From JASGDC01 sp047608145 (lineage in GTDB: Bacteria > Actinomycetota > Actinomycetes > Actinomycetales > Micrococcaceae): 18,532 bases of DNA. The DNA lies in contig JASGDC010000024.1 of the NCBI GenBank assembly GCA_047608145.1, forward strand, positions 1 to 18,532. Reading direction: 5' to 3'. The position numbers and the translations under genes were made by a program. Position 1 is the first letter of the stretch. Every line of letters begins with the position of its first letter. The notes under the pieces were generated by a model. That model ran no database searches. It saw nothing but the letters and a program-made list of their open reading frames with translations, and was not told the DNA's origin. This document shows, piece by piece, positions 8,601 to 15,207 of this stretch.

Positions 8601-9013
8601 ATGAATTCCGATACACTGATGAGGTCGAAAAAGGTACTGGGAATAAGCGAGGTCTTGGTGTTGAAATTTTAGATACTTACAACAATGAGAAACGCCAAAC
8701 TGTCAGCCTCTCAGGTGGCGAGAGCTTTATGGCAGCTTTAAGCTTGGCTCTTGGTCTTAACGATGTTATCCGGCATGAAGCAGGTGGCGCAGATTTGGAT
8801 ACCTTGTTTATTGATGAAGGCTTTGGCTCATTGGATACTGAAACTTTGCAAAATGTCTTAGGTACACTTGATGATATTCGTCAAGAAGGAAGAACCTTAT
8901 GTATGATTAGCCATGTTGATGAGATGAAAGCAACTATTCCATATCAAGTCGAAGTCATTAAAGGTTTTGATGGTAGCCAGATTAAAGTTAACACAGAAAG
9001 TTTAGATTGCTAA
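5696..9013 (+). CDS. sbcC: SbcC, ATPase/coiled-coil subunit of SbcCD (Rad50-like)
   Basis: A 1105-residue SMC-like ATPase that clamps DNA ends for SbcD. The N-terminal lobe has Walker A GPSGSGKTT (35-43). The C-terminal lobe has the signature LSGGES (1005-1010), Walker B LFIDEGFG with D1040-E1041, the D-loop GSLD, and the switch His H1073. About residues 190-870 form a long Lys/Glu/Gln-rich coiled coil with the zinc hook CPTC at 568-571. The hook joins two SbcC chains. Both coiled-coil arms carry internal repeats: an ETKHKAAVKKQQ unit occurs twice before the hook and a FAQAAVKLEKDYEQRQIEL-like unit twice after it. The length is within the family range. The gene is intact across 3.3 kb, which argues against general base-calling problems. 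Confidence 0.97.
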   Translation: MKIQKLVMEAFGPFKDKQSIDFTELNEAESFLLSGPSGSGKTTILDAIFYALYGRLPGNRKNVEQVKYKSTFADEQTRPFIDLIFQHRGESYWVHRDLQYTISTRKTPFPAAASLKIWKNGGWEPLTSQIGDTATELERIIGLSANQFSQIVLLPQGKFDAFLRSKADDRQEILKKIFPVHTYEDIKEWFAEEKKQYKKQTEEVQKEWSDIQTAAEILAKQLPKENTKDIEFKETDRQQEALEEYLEDLHEATKKATTQQTQKVKLAEEVLSRAEIKSKTASDIKNRGELYKKVDAYKVEVEKSRPDYDTKKQALKQHEATVPVNIEHQRKQKVIENQEKVEAEYASAIADAEKAKVCSAKELKKEQFGKKLQVINQEVGKLSDLKSKHEAELKKADKAINAKQSEQKKSETKHKAAVKKQQNAIAKTEEKFEADKTTHKSNIEKAETKHKAAVKKQQKSVTRQQDSINKDKEKYKTDIAAQKLEKKDAKAKLEADIKLQEENITKAEKRYQDDVKKQKKTTQALEKEVAAHTKKHAKEVKKVDGLRALQREQAAASLAEDLEDGKPCPTCGSLEHPELATYDGSEKVTDKDIAEAEQALEKFVKNISKAESEVTKSKEKPVASKELFEEKKQTFQQNILNLKKEQKQNKSKYAQAAVKLEKDYEQRQIELLQGLKDLEQGLKNLDSSYAGQKEDFAQAAVKLEKDYEQRQIELQRDLKDLETSYPEQKEDFAQSLKELITDKEKMVEEFKQDTQGKDIDLLLKEKQQRIEILNKLVKLKSDKVHAVENVKNTKAEFTQKLEVSCFETLEEAQAAALDDEVKQQHETEIKAFERKETLLEQALKSEEYEKAKKEVDKGVELPSEEELEQLTLEIVEAKKRLSETASDEKLIASISHSIEEYKQAYKSTKDKNEDAINRAVVFQELAETVAGLGKSNLKKMELLTYVLAARLQRVTIEASKHLKQMSGRYEFRYTDEVEKGTGNKRGLGVEILDTYNNEKRQTVSLSGGESFMAALSLALGLNDVIRHEAGGADLDTLFIDEGFGSLDTETLQNVLGTLDDIRQEGRTLCMISHVDEMKATIPYQVEVIKGFDGSQIKVNTESLDC
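6924..7068 (+). repeat. Direct repeat in the ascending SbcC coiled coil
   Basis: A 37-nt segment at 6924-6960 recurs at 7032-7068 with one silent C/T difference, offset 108 nt (36 codons). It encodes ETKHKAAVKKQQ twice and keeps the heptad-rich coil in frame. Partial degenerate copies of KKQQ-type units lie between and after them. Confidence 0.9.
7654..7838 (+). repeat. Perfect 56-bp direct repeat in the descending SbcC coiled coil
   Basis: Bases 7654-7709 are identical to 7783-7838 with a 129-nt (43-codon) offset. The encoded unit AQAAVKLEKDYEQRQIEL is duplicated, and the following SYxxQKEDFAQ element is also present twice (around 7758 and 7866). Identity without even silent changes points to a recent duplication. 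Confidence 0.95.
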
Positions 9014-9148
9014 TTACGAATGATGAACAAAATTTGAAAGAAGTAAAACGTTAGTAGCTAGTGACAATCACAGGAATTCAGGCTACATACGATTAGGTAT
9101 ATTCGTTGCGAGCACAGTGTTTTAACTACCCGCTGTTTATTAAATAGC

Positions 9149-9154
9149 TACAAT
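9149..9154 (+). promoter_or_regulatory. -10 box of a likely leaderless galT promoter
   Basis: TACAAT is followed by six bases and the galT ATG at 9161, with no Shine-Dalgarno between. This places the start of transcription at or next to the initiator A. No good -35 is seen. The 147-bp sbcC-galT gap otherwise shows no clear terminator. Confidence 0.5.
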
Positions 9155-9160
9155 TAGATT

Positions 9161-10228
9161 ATGAATATAACTAAAGCAAAGCTTTCTGACGGTCGCGATA
9201 TTTTCTTTTACGATGACGAATCTGGAAAAAATCGGGAAATAACTGACACTCGAAAAAATATTGGACGCCCAACAACTGGCAAAATGCGCTATGATGCCTT
9301 GCGTGATGAATGGATTAGTTTCGCGTCTCATCGCCAAACTAGGACACTCCTTCCTAAAAGTAGTGAATGCCCATTATGTCCGACCACATCAGAATTTGAA
9401 ACTGAAATTCCAACTTCAGACTACGACGTCGTAGTATTTGAAAACCGATTCCCAAGCTTCCAAAGTACCGAAGCGAATGAATGCAGCTCTCACGATATTA
9501 TTCGCCCAGCTTTCGGTCGTTGTGAAGTAGTTGCTTATAATTCAGAACATGAAGGTAGTTTGGCTGAGTTACCTCTAAATAGAATTGAAAACATTATCAA
9601 TGTATGGGCAGATCGCACAAAAAACCTTTCAAAAATTGATGGCATTGAACAAGTTTTTGTTTTTGAGAATCGTGGTCAAGCTATCGGAGTAACACTGGAC
9701 CATCCTCATGGACAAATCTATGGCTATCCTTACGTGACTCCTACCACAAAACTTATGCTAGAAACTGCCAAAAAAGCTCTTAAAAATGATGGGAAACATC
9801 CAGTAAAAAGTTCGCTAGAACGTGAACATGAAGACGAAACTCGTATTATCAGTAAAGGTAAATACTTCACAAGTTTCGTACCATTTGCTGCTCGCATGCC
9901 AATTGAGATTCATATTGTGTCACATAAACAATATGCGACTCTTGGTCAGCTCCCACAAGAAGAAGTAAAAGAATTAGCTGAAATTTACAAAGATGCATTG
10001 GAACGTGTTGATGCATTATATTCAGATAACACGGCATACATCTCAGCCTGGCATCAAGCTCCAGTCAATGAAGACCCTGAGCTCACCTGGTTACACCTCC
10101 AAATTATTTCTCCACGACGCGATGAAGATAAGTTGAAGTTCTTAGCTGGCTCAGAAGCCGCTATGGGAGCATTTATTGCTGATGTTTTGCCAGAAGAGAC
10201 AGCTGAACGACTTAGAAAGGCAAAATAA
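9161..10228 (+). CDS. galT: Galactose-1-phosphate uridylyltransferase
   Basis: A 355-residue GalT that exchanges UMP between UDP-glucose and galactose-1-phosphate, the middle step of the Leloir pathway. SECPLCP (68-74) supplies two zinc-site cysteines, C70 and C73. DYDVVVFENRFPSF (87-100) is the family N-terminal motif. The active-site HPH is at 181-183 within GVTLDHPHGQIYGYPY, with H183 as the nucleophile by analogy to E. coli H166. The C-terminal half retains PIEIHIVSHKQ and the late zinc/iron-site region. The stop directly abuts the ATG of galK, so the two form one operon. The ATG lacks a ribosome binding site and appears leaderless. Confidence 0.96.
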   Translation: MNITKAKLSDGRDIFFYDDESGKNREITDTRKNIGRPTTGKMRYDALRDEWISFASHRQTRTLLPKSSECPLCPTTSEFETEIPTSDYDVVVFENRFPSFQSTEANECSSHDIIRPAFGRCEVVAYNSEHEGSLAELPLNRIENIINVWADRTKNLSKIDGIEQVFVFENRGQAIGVTLDHPHGQIYGYPYVTPTTKLMLETAKKALKNDGKHPVKSSLEREHEDETRIISKGKYFTSFVPFAARMPIEIHIVSHKQYATLGQLPQEEVKELAEIYKDALERVDALYSDNTAYISAWHQAPVNEDPELTWLHLQIISPRRDEDKLKFLAGSEAAMGAFIADVLPEETAERLRKAK

Positions 10229-11395
10229 ATGAATACCAAAGAACATAATGCAAACACTACTACTTATTTTGAAAAACAATTCAATATGAAACCTGCCGGC
10301 GTATGGGCTGCACCAGGGAGAGTTAACCTAATCGGTGAACACACTGACTATAATGAAGGTTTCGTATTCCCATTTGCGATTGACCGAACAACGCATTGTG
10401 CAATAGCTTTAAGTGATGATGACACTATTGAAGTTGCTTCACTATTTGACGATGGGTCAATAAAAACCGCAAAAAACAACACTAAACTTAACAAATCCGA
10501 AATTGAAGACTGGTCGTCTTATCCACTTGGAGTGCTTTGGGCTTTGAAAGAAGCTGGGCATGAGATTCCAGGTATGCGTATTTTCCTTACTACTGATGTG
10601 CCTATCGGCAGTGGACTTTCTTCTTCAGCCGCAGTTGAATGCTCTGTTGCTTTAGCGGTTAGAGATTTATTAGATTTAGATATTTCACGTAAATTGCTTG
10701 CTACATACTGCCAGAAAGCTGAAAACGAAGTAGCAGGAGCTCCCACTGGAATTATGGATCAGTCTGCTTCCCTACTTGGCAAAAAGGACCATGCACTGTA
10801 CCTAGACTGCCGCTCTCTAGATACTGACTTAGTGCCGTTGAATCTAGATAAGGCTCAGGTAAGTATTTTAGTAATTGATACTAAAGTGAAACATGCCCTC
10901 GCTGATGGACAAGGTTACACTCAGCGTAAAAATTCATGCGATAAAGCAGCAAAAATTCTTAAGGTTCCAAGTTTACGCGACATTGATGCATCTGAATTGA
11001 CAGAAGCCAAAGAAAAGCTTGATGAAGAAACATACAAACGGTTACATCATATAGTCACTGAAAATGAACGAGTACTAAACACTATTAAAACTTTAGAAGA
11101 CGGCACTATTGAAGATATTGGTAAATTACTAGATGAATCACATGTTTCAATGCGTGATGTTTTTGAAATATCTTGTCCAGAATTAGATTTAGCAGTTGAA
11201 ACTGCACAGCAAAGTGGTGCCATCGGTGCCCGAATGACTGGTGGTGGTTTCGGAGGTTCAGCAATTGCGGTAGTTAAGAACTCTGATATTGATAAAATCT
11301 CTGAGGCCATTAAGAAAGCTTTCGAAAAGGCAGACTACAAGACTCCTAACATCTTTACCGTGACTGCTGGAAAAGGTGCACATAAGTTAGGCTAG
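10229..11395 (+). CDS. galK: Galactokinase
   Basis: A 388-residue GHMP-family kinase phosphorylating galactose at C1 with ATP in the cytoplasm. The galactokinase signature GRVNLIGEHTDYNEGFVFPF (30-49) binds galactose. The phosphate-binding loop PIGSGLSSSAA is at 125-135. GAPTGIMDQ (170-178) contains the presumed catalytic D177, and the third GHMP motif is MTGGGFGGSAIAVV near the C-terminus. GAAAGG about ten bases upstream overlaps the end of galT and its TAA touches the ATG, so galK is translated from the galT transcript. No galE accompanies the pair here. Confidence 0.97.
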   Translation: MNTKEHNANTTTYFEKQFNMKPAGVWAAPGRVNLIGEHTDYNEGFVFPFAIDRTTHCAIALSDDDTIEVASLFDDGSIKTAKNNTKLNKSEIEDWSSYPLGVLWALKEAGHEIPGMRIFLTTDVPIGSGLSSSAAVECSVALAVRDLLDLDISRKLLATYCQKAENEVAGAPTGIMDQSASLLGKKDHALYLDCRSLDTDLVPLNLDKAQVSILVIDTKVKHALADGQGYTQRKNSCDKAAKILKVPSLRDIDASELTEAKEKLDEETYKRLHHIVTENERVLNTIKTLEDGTIEDIGKLLDESHVSMRDVFEISCPELDLAVETAQQSGAIGARMTGGGFGGSAIAVVKNSDIDKISEAIKKAFEKADYKTPNIFTVTAGKGAHKLG

Positions 11396-11408
11396 TATCC
11401 CGAAAGAC

Positions 11409-11434
11409 CGTGCGAGATTAGCACGAATTTTTAC
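11409..11434 (+). terminator. Probable terminator of galT-galK
   Basis: A short hairpin, cgtgc at 11409-11413 and gcacg at 11421-11425 with a 7-nt loop, is followed by aatttttacttttt-like T-rich sequence, 14 bases after the galK stop. The stem is only five pairs, so strength is modest. Confidence 0.6.
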
Positions 11435-11495
11435 TTTTAGAGTTAATATTCACTCTAATTTTACTAATCAATGCTAATTGAGGGCTAAGGATTTT

Positions 11496-11536
11496 AATCA
11501 TGAAAATAGCGGCTATCAGCCGCTATTTTCATGATT
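11496..11536. terminator. Perfect 19-bp hairpin, bidirectional terminator between galK and the BI-1 gene
   Basis: The left arm 11496-11514 and right arm 11518-11536 are perfectly complementary over 19 bp with a 3-nt loop. The GC-rich core agcggct/agccgct is flanked by AAAAT on one side and ATTTT on the other, so either strand reads as a hairpin followed by four Us. It lies eight bases from the minus-strand BI-1 stop and follows galK, fitting bidirectional termination of convergent genes. Confidence 0.75.
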
Positions 11537-11543
11537 GGGATTA

Positions 11544-12347
11544 TTAATTATTGTCGCCTTGTCGGATGATTGCGATTAAACGCAAAATCTCGACATACAA
11601 CCAAAGCATTGTCATTGTGATACCGAAAGCTGCAGTCCACGCCATTTCAGCAGGTGCACCATTACGAACACCGTCATCAACAGACTGAAAATCGTTAACT
11701 AGTGAGTATGCACCTAGCAAGATAGCCAATGGCCCAAGCACCAAACCAAACGGAATGCTAGTACCTGGAATTGCTGCGCTGTACATACCGAATGAGCCTT
11801 GAGTTACCCCAGTTAGCATCAATAGGATGTTAAGCATACTGAAAATGAACAGTGCAAACATCGCAATGCTAAGCATACGTTGGAACTTAGGGCTAGAATG
11901 GAACCTGCCTGACTTATATAGCATGAATGAAGCTACGAATACTGCGAATGTACCCAAAATTGCTTGTACTGCAATACCTGGATACATTGTCTCTAGAATG
12001 TGAGTAAATCCACCCACGAATAGACCTTGCGCAGCAGCATAAGTCAGAATTAGCTGCTTACTATTTTTACCAGAAAAACCAAGGTATAGGCCTAAACCGA
12101 CACCTACAATCATACCGATTGTGCTAAGTGCTGGAATCATCCAGCCTACTACTGCACCTACAACTACAGTCGCAAAGCTAATCAATGACTTCATGATTAC
12201 ATCGTCATAAGTCATTCGACGCATTTGCTGAGGTGTAGCGCTAGGCGCTTGATACATATCCTCAAACTGCCGGATATCAGGCATTGGTTGATTCGTCGGC
12301 TGATTACCAGAGAAAGTCTTGTTATGTGAAAAGATTGGATTAGCCAT
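11544..12347 (-). CDS. Bax inhibitor-1/YccA family membrane protein
   Basis: A 267-residue BI-1-like integral membrane protein. A hydrophilic N-terminal tail of about 50 residues (Asn/Gln/Pro-rich) precedes about seven hydrophobic segments from residue 52 to 257. The MTYDDVIMKSLISFATVVVGA opening and late PFGLVLGPLAILLGAYSLVNDFQSVDDGV segment are typical of the actinobacterial branch. BI-1 relatives such as BsYetJ act as pH-gated calcium leaks; whether this one does is inference. An AAGGAG lies about 14 bases before the ATG, too far for an ideal ribosome binding site, and no nearer in-frame start exists. It is monocistronic, between a hairpin terminator and the CDF gene. Confidence 0.9.
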   Translation of the reverse strand: MANPIFSHNKTFSGNQPTNQPMPDIRQFEDMYQAPSATPQQMRRMTYDDVIMKSLISFATVVVGAVVGWMIPALSTIGMIVGVGLGLYLGFSGKNSKQLILTYAAAQGLFVGGFTHILETMYPGIAVQAILGTFAVFVASFMLYKSGRFHSSPKFQRMLSIAMFALFIFSMLNILLMLTGVTQGSFGMYSAAIPGTSIPFGLVLGPLAILLGAYSLVNDFQSVDDGVRNGAPAEMAWTAAFGITMTMLWLYVEILRLIAIIRQGDNN

Positions 12348-12385
12348 GTCTTGTCGTTTTACTCCTTAAAGGTGTGTTTTAATCC

Positions 12386-12391
12386 ATTATA
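12386..12391 (-). promoter_or_regulatory. -10 box upstream of the BI-1/YccA gene
   Basis: A perfect TATAAT on the minus strand, 38 bases before the ATG, gives room for a short leader containing AAGGAG. No convincing -35 at 16-18 bp. Just upstream, an imperfect inverted repeat ggctagct/agctaagcc (about 12417-12437) may end the CDF transcript. Confidence 0.5.
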
Positions 12392-12475
12392 TCTAGGAAA
12401 AAATTATAAAGATAGTGGCTAGCTTGACAGCTAAGCCAAAACTTTCCCCTTGATTTGCTGAGTATTAGCTGAAAA

Positions 12476-13399
12476 TTAGACTACTAAGTGTTTGCATTTA
12501 TCACTAGCAAACTCCTGTGATTCAAGCTGGAAAGTAGTGTGTTCCACTGAAATATCAAAATGCCCAGTTAAACAATCACGAAGTTTCTTTAAGTGGAAAT
12601 CATAATGTTCTTTATCACTTAAACATTCATCGTCTAGGACCACATGAGCTGTCAATACTGGCAATGCACTATCAATCTGGCTAGCATGTATATCATGAAT
12701 ATCTGTCACATGGTCTTGACGTAAAATATGCTTTTTAACTTGTGTTAAATCTAGTCCAGTTGGAGTTGCTTCTAACAATACCGACATTGTATCGCGTAAC
12801 AGTTTTATTGTGCGCGGCAAAATTAACATACCAATCAAAATCGAAACTAATGCATCAGCTTGATACCAGCCAGTTATTTTAATTACAATAGCTGCCACAA
12901 TTACAGCTACTGAACCCAAGGCATCATTAAGAACTTCTAGCGAAGCTGCCCTGATATTGAAATTATCACCAGAAGAGCGCACTAAAATTACAAAAGAGAG
13001 TAAGTTTGCCAATAAACCAAATGCACCAAAATAGAGCATTAAGTTTGAAGGTAATTCTACTGGTTCATAAAACCTACGAATACCTTCTACCAAGATGTAT
13101 AAACCAACACCTAACAGTACCAATGCTTGCCCCATCGCTGAAATGACTTCTGCGCGCCGCAAGCCCCAAGTGTGTTTGTTAGTAGCTTCTTTATGCACTA
13201 AAAATGCCGTAATTAGAGCCATCATTAGCCCTAAACTGTCAACTAACATATGGCCAGCGTCAGCTATCAATGCCAACGAATCTGTCATTACGACACCAAT
13301 TACTTCTACCAAGAAAATAGAAAAAGTAATACTTAGTACCACAATTAGAACCTTGCGGTTATCTGCTACTACGTGTGAATGTTCATGTCCTGCACTCAT
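12476..13399 (-). CDS. Cation diffusion facilitator, probable zinc/cadmium exporter (ZitB/CzcD-like)
   Basis: A 307-residue CDF antiporter exporting divalent metal in exchange for protons. A short His cluster HEHSH is at 5-9. Six membrane segments follow, with the metal site of TM2 in DAGHMLVD (H50, D54) and of TM5 in LEVLNDALGS (E155, D159). ZitB has His where E155 stands; from memory, Glu is common in actinobacterial members, so this is likely a clade trait rather than damage. The cytoplasmic domain (about 205-307) holds HDIHASQIDSALPVLTAHV and ends in CKHLVV, a possible extra metal ligand pair. It is divergent from crcB1, with TAAAAT six bases before the ATG and no ribosome binding site. 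Confidence 0.93.
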   Translation of the reverse strand: MSAGHEHSHVVADNRKVLIVVLSITFSIFLVEVIGVVMTDSLALIADAGHMLVDSLGLMMALITAFLVHKEATNKHTWGLRRAEVISAMGQALVLLGVGLYILVEGIRRFYEPVELPSNLMLYFGAFGLLANLLSFVILVRSSGDNFNIRAASLEVLNDALGSVAVIVAAIVIKITGWYQADALVSILIGMLILPRTIKLLRDTMSVLLEATPTGLDLTQVKKHILRQDHVTDIHDIHASQIDSALPVLTAHVVLDDECLSDKEHYDFHLKKLRDCLTGHFDISVEHTTFQLESQEFASDKCKHLVV

Positions 13400-13405
13400 G
13401 CATTC

Positions 13406-13411
13406 ATTTTA
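13406..13411 (-). promoter_or_regulatory. -10 box of a likely leaderless CDF gene promoter
   Basis: TAAAAT on the minus strand lies six bases before the CDF ATG. It lies back to back with the crcB1 -10 box at 13422-13427, so any -35 contacts of each promoter would fall inside the start of the other gene. Confidence 0.5.
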
Positions 13412-13421
13412 CCTTAATGGT

Positions 13422-13427
13422 TATAAT
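13422..13427 (+). promoter_or_regulatory. -10 box of crcB1
   Basis: A perfect TATAAT ends ten bases before the ATG at 13438, predicting a leader of about three or four bases. GGGGGT between them resembles a ribosome binding site but would lie mostly upstream of the RNA start. No fluoride riboswitch can fit in this gap. Confidence 0.55.
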
Positions 13428-13437
13428 GGGGGTCATT

Positions 13438-13812
13438 ATGGATAAAACTTATTTGATACCACGAAATATCCTTTTTGTATTAGTTGGTGGTTTCGCAGGC
13501 ACCGCTTTACGTTTCATGTTTGAAACTCTATTTCCACAAGGATTTTTACCTTGGGGCACTTTATTTTCTAACCTACTTGGCTGCTACCTAATTGGTTATT
13601 GGCTAAGTGCAGGTAATGAAATTAAATTGATTCTTTCAATGGGATTCTGCGGTGCCCTTACTACAATGAGTGCTTTCGCATTTGAAAACTATTTTGCAAT
13701 GGCTACTGGACATGTACTGGTTAGCATACTGTACATTGCAATTAGTGTTATCGGTGGTGCTGCACTTGCCCTTCTTGGCCGCAAACTAGCTGGAAGGAAA
13801 TATATTATATGA
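13438..13812 (+). CDS. crcB: Fluoride channel subunit CrcB/Fluc, first of a pair
   Basis: A 124-residue, four-helix Fluc subunit that lets toxic fluoride leave the cytoplasm as part of an antiparallel dimer. Family marks are GGFAGTALRF (17-26), the helix-2 Asn N45 in FSNLLG, and the helix-3 break GFCGALTTMSAF (69-80). At the two pore-lining Phe positions it has M77 and F80, so the first is replaced. I chose the ATG at 13438, just behind TATAAT; upstream in-frame ATGs overlap that box. Its stop overlaps the ATG of crcB2 (ATGA), fitting an obligate heterodimer made in equal amounts. Confidence 0.93.
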   Translation: MDKTYLIPRNILFVLVGGFAGTALRFMFETLFPQGFLPWGTLFSNLLGCYLIGYWLSAGNEIKLILSMGFCGALTTMSAFAFENYFAMATGHVLVSILYIAISVIGGAALALLGRKLAGRKYII

Positions 13813-14165
13813 GTTTTGCAATAACTACTCTATTAATTGGAACTTTCGGCAGCCTTGGTGCTTTAGCACGATATATCATCAGCGAACTTGTCATGGACAT
13901 CAAGCGAACTAACTTACCATGGGCTATATTAGGGATTAACGTATTAGGCTCTGCATTATTCTTAGTTGCAACTTACTCATCGCTAGGAAATCTTTGGATT
14001 TCGGCAATTACTACTGGTTTTTGTGGTGGTTTTACCACTTTCAGTACTGTGATTTCCACATCATTCCTAATCCCTGAAATCTCAATAAATAACCGTATAA
14101 CATTCCTATTTGCAAATATAATTTGCAGTATCGGGGTCATTGCACTGCTAGGCATTATGATTTAG
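13809..14165 (+). CDS. crcB: Fluoride channel subunit CrcB/Fluc, second of a pair
   Basis: A 118-residue partner of the preceding subunit with the same four-helix fold: GTFGSLGALARY (11-22), helix-2 Asn N44 in GINVLGS, and GFCGGFTTFSTV (70-81). Of the two pore Phe positions it keeps F78 but has V81 at the second. This is complementary to the upstream gene, which keeps only the second. GGAAGGAAA about ten bases before the ATG is its ribosome binding site. Paired crcB genes are usual in Gram-positive bacteria and give antiparallel heterodimers with opposite membrane orientation. Confidence 0.94.
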   Translation: MSFAITTLLIGTFGSLGALARYIISELVMDIKRTNLPWAILGINVLGSALFLVATYSSLGNLWISAITTGFCGGFTTFSTVISTSFLIPEISINNRITFLFANIICSIGVIALLGIMI

Positions 14166-14184
14166 ATAAATATTATCAAAGATC

Positions 14185-14220
14185 CTATCGTGATAGTTTC
14201 AATATTGCGATAGAGTTTTT
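14185..14220 (+). terminator. Weak hairpin after crcB2
   Basis: ctatcg at 14185-14190 pairs with cgatag at 14208-14213 and is followed by agttttta. The stem is AT-rich and the loop long (17 nt), so this is only a candidate. Between here and 14340 I see no coding signal on either strand. Confidence 0.35.
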
Positions 14221-14339
14221 ATTTTCCTTGATATTGTTCACACAAAAGCACCCAAGTAAAAACACATCGTTTATGGCATTGCTTTACTCAAAATGTTTCT
14301 CTTGCCCTTTTACTAAGAAAAAACGTTTAGCTTTTGTTT

Positions 14340-15085
14340 AACTTTTGAAGAAGCAATAGAAAATACCGTCTAGGCCCTTCGGATTAACAAACGAAGTGAA
14401 ACAATTAGTGAAACAGTGAAACCCCACATGTTTACATATAGTAAGCCTGTTAGGAAAACACCAACAGCAGCCCACACACAACCAGTTATGAATGCGCGAC
14501 CATACTTCAAAGTTAGCACCATATAACTCTGGCTCAGTTACTCCACAAAGTGCAGATATTGTGGCAGCACCAGTTAAATCTTTAACACGCATCATTTTTG
14601 TCTTAAAGAAGATAGCCATTACTACCCCAACTTGACCAGGCATTGAAGCAGAAATAATCGCGTTTAATGGCGAACTACCATTGATTGAAATCTGACTAGT
14701 AACAATTGGGATTACTACCCAATGCAAACCAAAGATTACTAGATACTGATAGAAGCCGCAAATAATTAAACCTGCAATAGCAGGACTTGCATGGTATAGG
14801 AACATCAAGAATCCAGCAATTCTAGAACTAATTGCGCTAATTATTGGGGCCAACAAATAGGAATACCACAGCACTTACTGCAAATACCTCAATCGATGGG
14901 TTAAAAATCATCTGCAATGTTATATGGCACATATTTTTCCAAAAGTGGCTCTAACCGTGCGGCAAGATACGATGCAGCAATAATTGGGAAAATTGAGTAA
15001 ATGTAATTCACTAAGCGTATCGGAATGCCAAATAGGTCAGCGTTCATTGTCATTCCTAGGAAATTCGATCCCTTTGTCGATGCCT
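14340..15085 (-). pseudogene. PTS sugar transporter EIIC remnant (beta-glucoside/sucrose family)
   Basis: Three single-base frame repairs rebuild much of an EIIC membrane domain of the Glc-Bgl-Scr type. Reading order on the minus strand is NADLFGIPIRLVNY, then NPSIEVFAVSAVVFLFVG, then IISAISSRIAGF, GLHWVVIPIV and GVTEPELYGAN, and finally LKYGRAFITGCVWAA. The shifts fall in homopolymers on the plus strand: A5 at 14903-14907, G4 at 14846-14849 and A3 at 14509-14511, each fixed by removing one base. GLHW and GVTEPELYG are the family's conserved substrate-loop motifs. The N-terminal helices and any IIB or IIA domain are missing, and the C-terminus stops early. Substrate was probably a beta-glucoside, sucrose or trehalose; this is family-level only. 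Confidence 0.88.
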
Positions 15086-15120
15086 ACAATAATTAATTAC
15101 TGTAGACTTAGACTAACTTT

Positions 15121-15126
15121 TATAAT
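15121..15126 (+). promoter_or_regulatory. -10 box of the DUF1622 gene
   Basis: TATAAT lies about 20 bases before an AGGA motif (15140-15143) and the likely ancestral start of the DUF1622 frame near 15148. TTACTG at 15097-15102 is a poor -35 at 18 bp spacing. Confidence 0.45.
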
Positions 15127-15207
15127 TATTTTAGTAGATAGGAAATAATCATCGATTCACTAATCGAAACTATCGTAACTACGCTTGAATCTCTCGGTGC
15201 AATAACA

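Noticed and set aside
13400..13437. Fluoride riboswitch upstream of crcB1
   Set aside because: Only 38 bases separate the divergent starts and the TATAAT box leaves a leader of a few bases, too short for a riboswitch.
13095..13445. 116-codon plus-strand ORF antisense to the CDF gene and running into crcB1
   Set aside because: Its sequence mirrors the CDF gene; the CDF family motifs on the minus strand are decisive.
14123..14341. 72-codon plus-strand ORF after crcB2
   Set aside because: It overlaps the crcB2 end in another frame, has no ribosome binding site and no family-like sequence.
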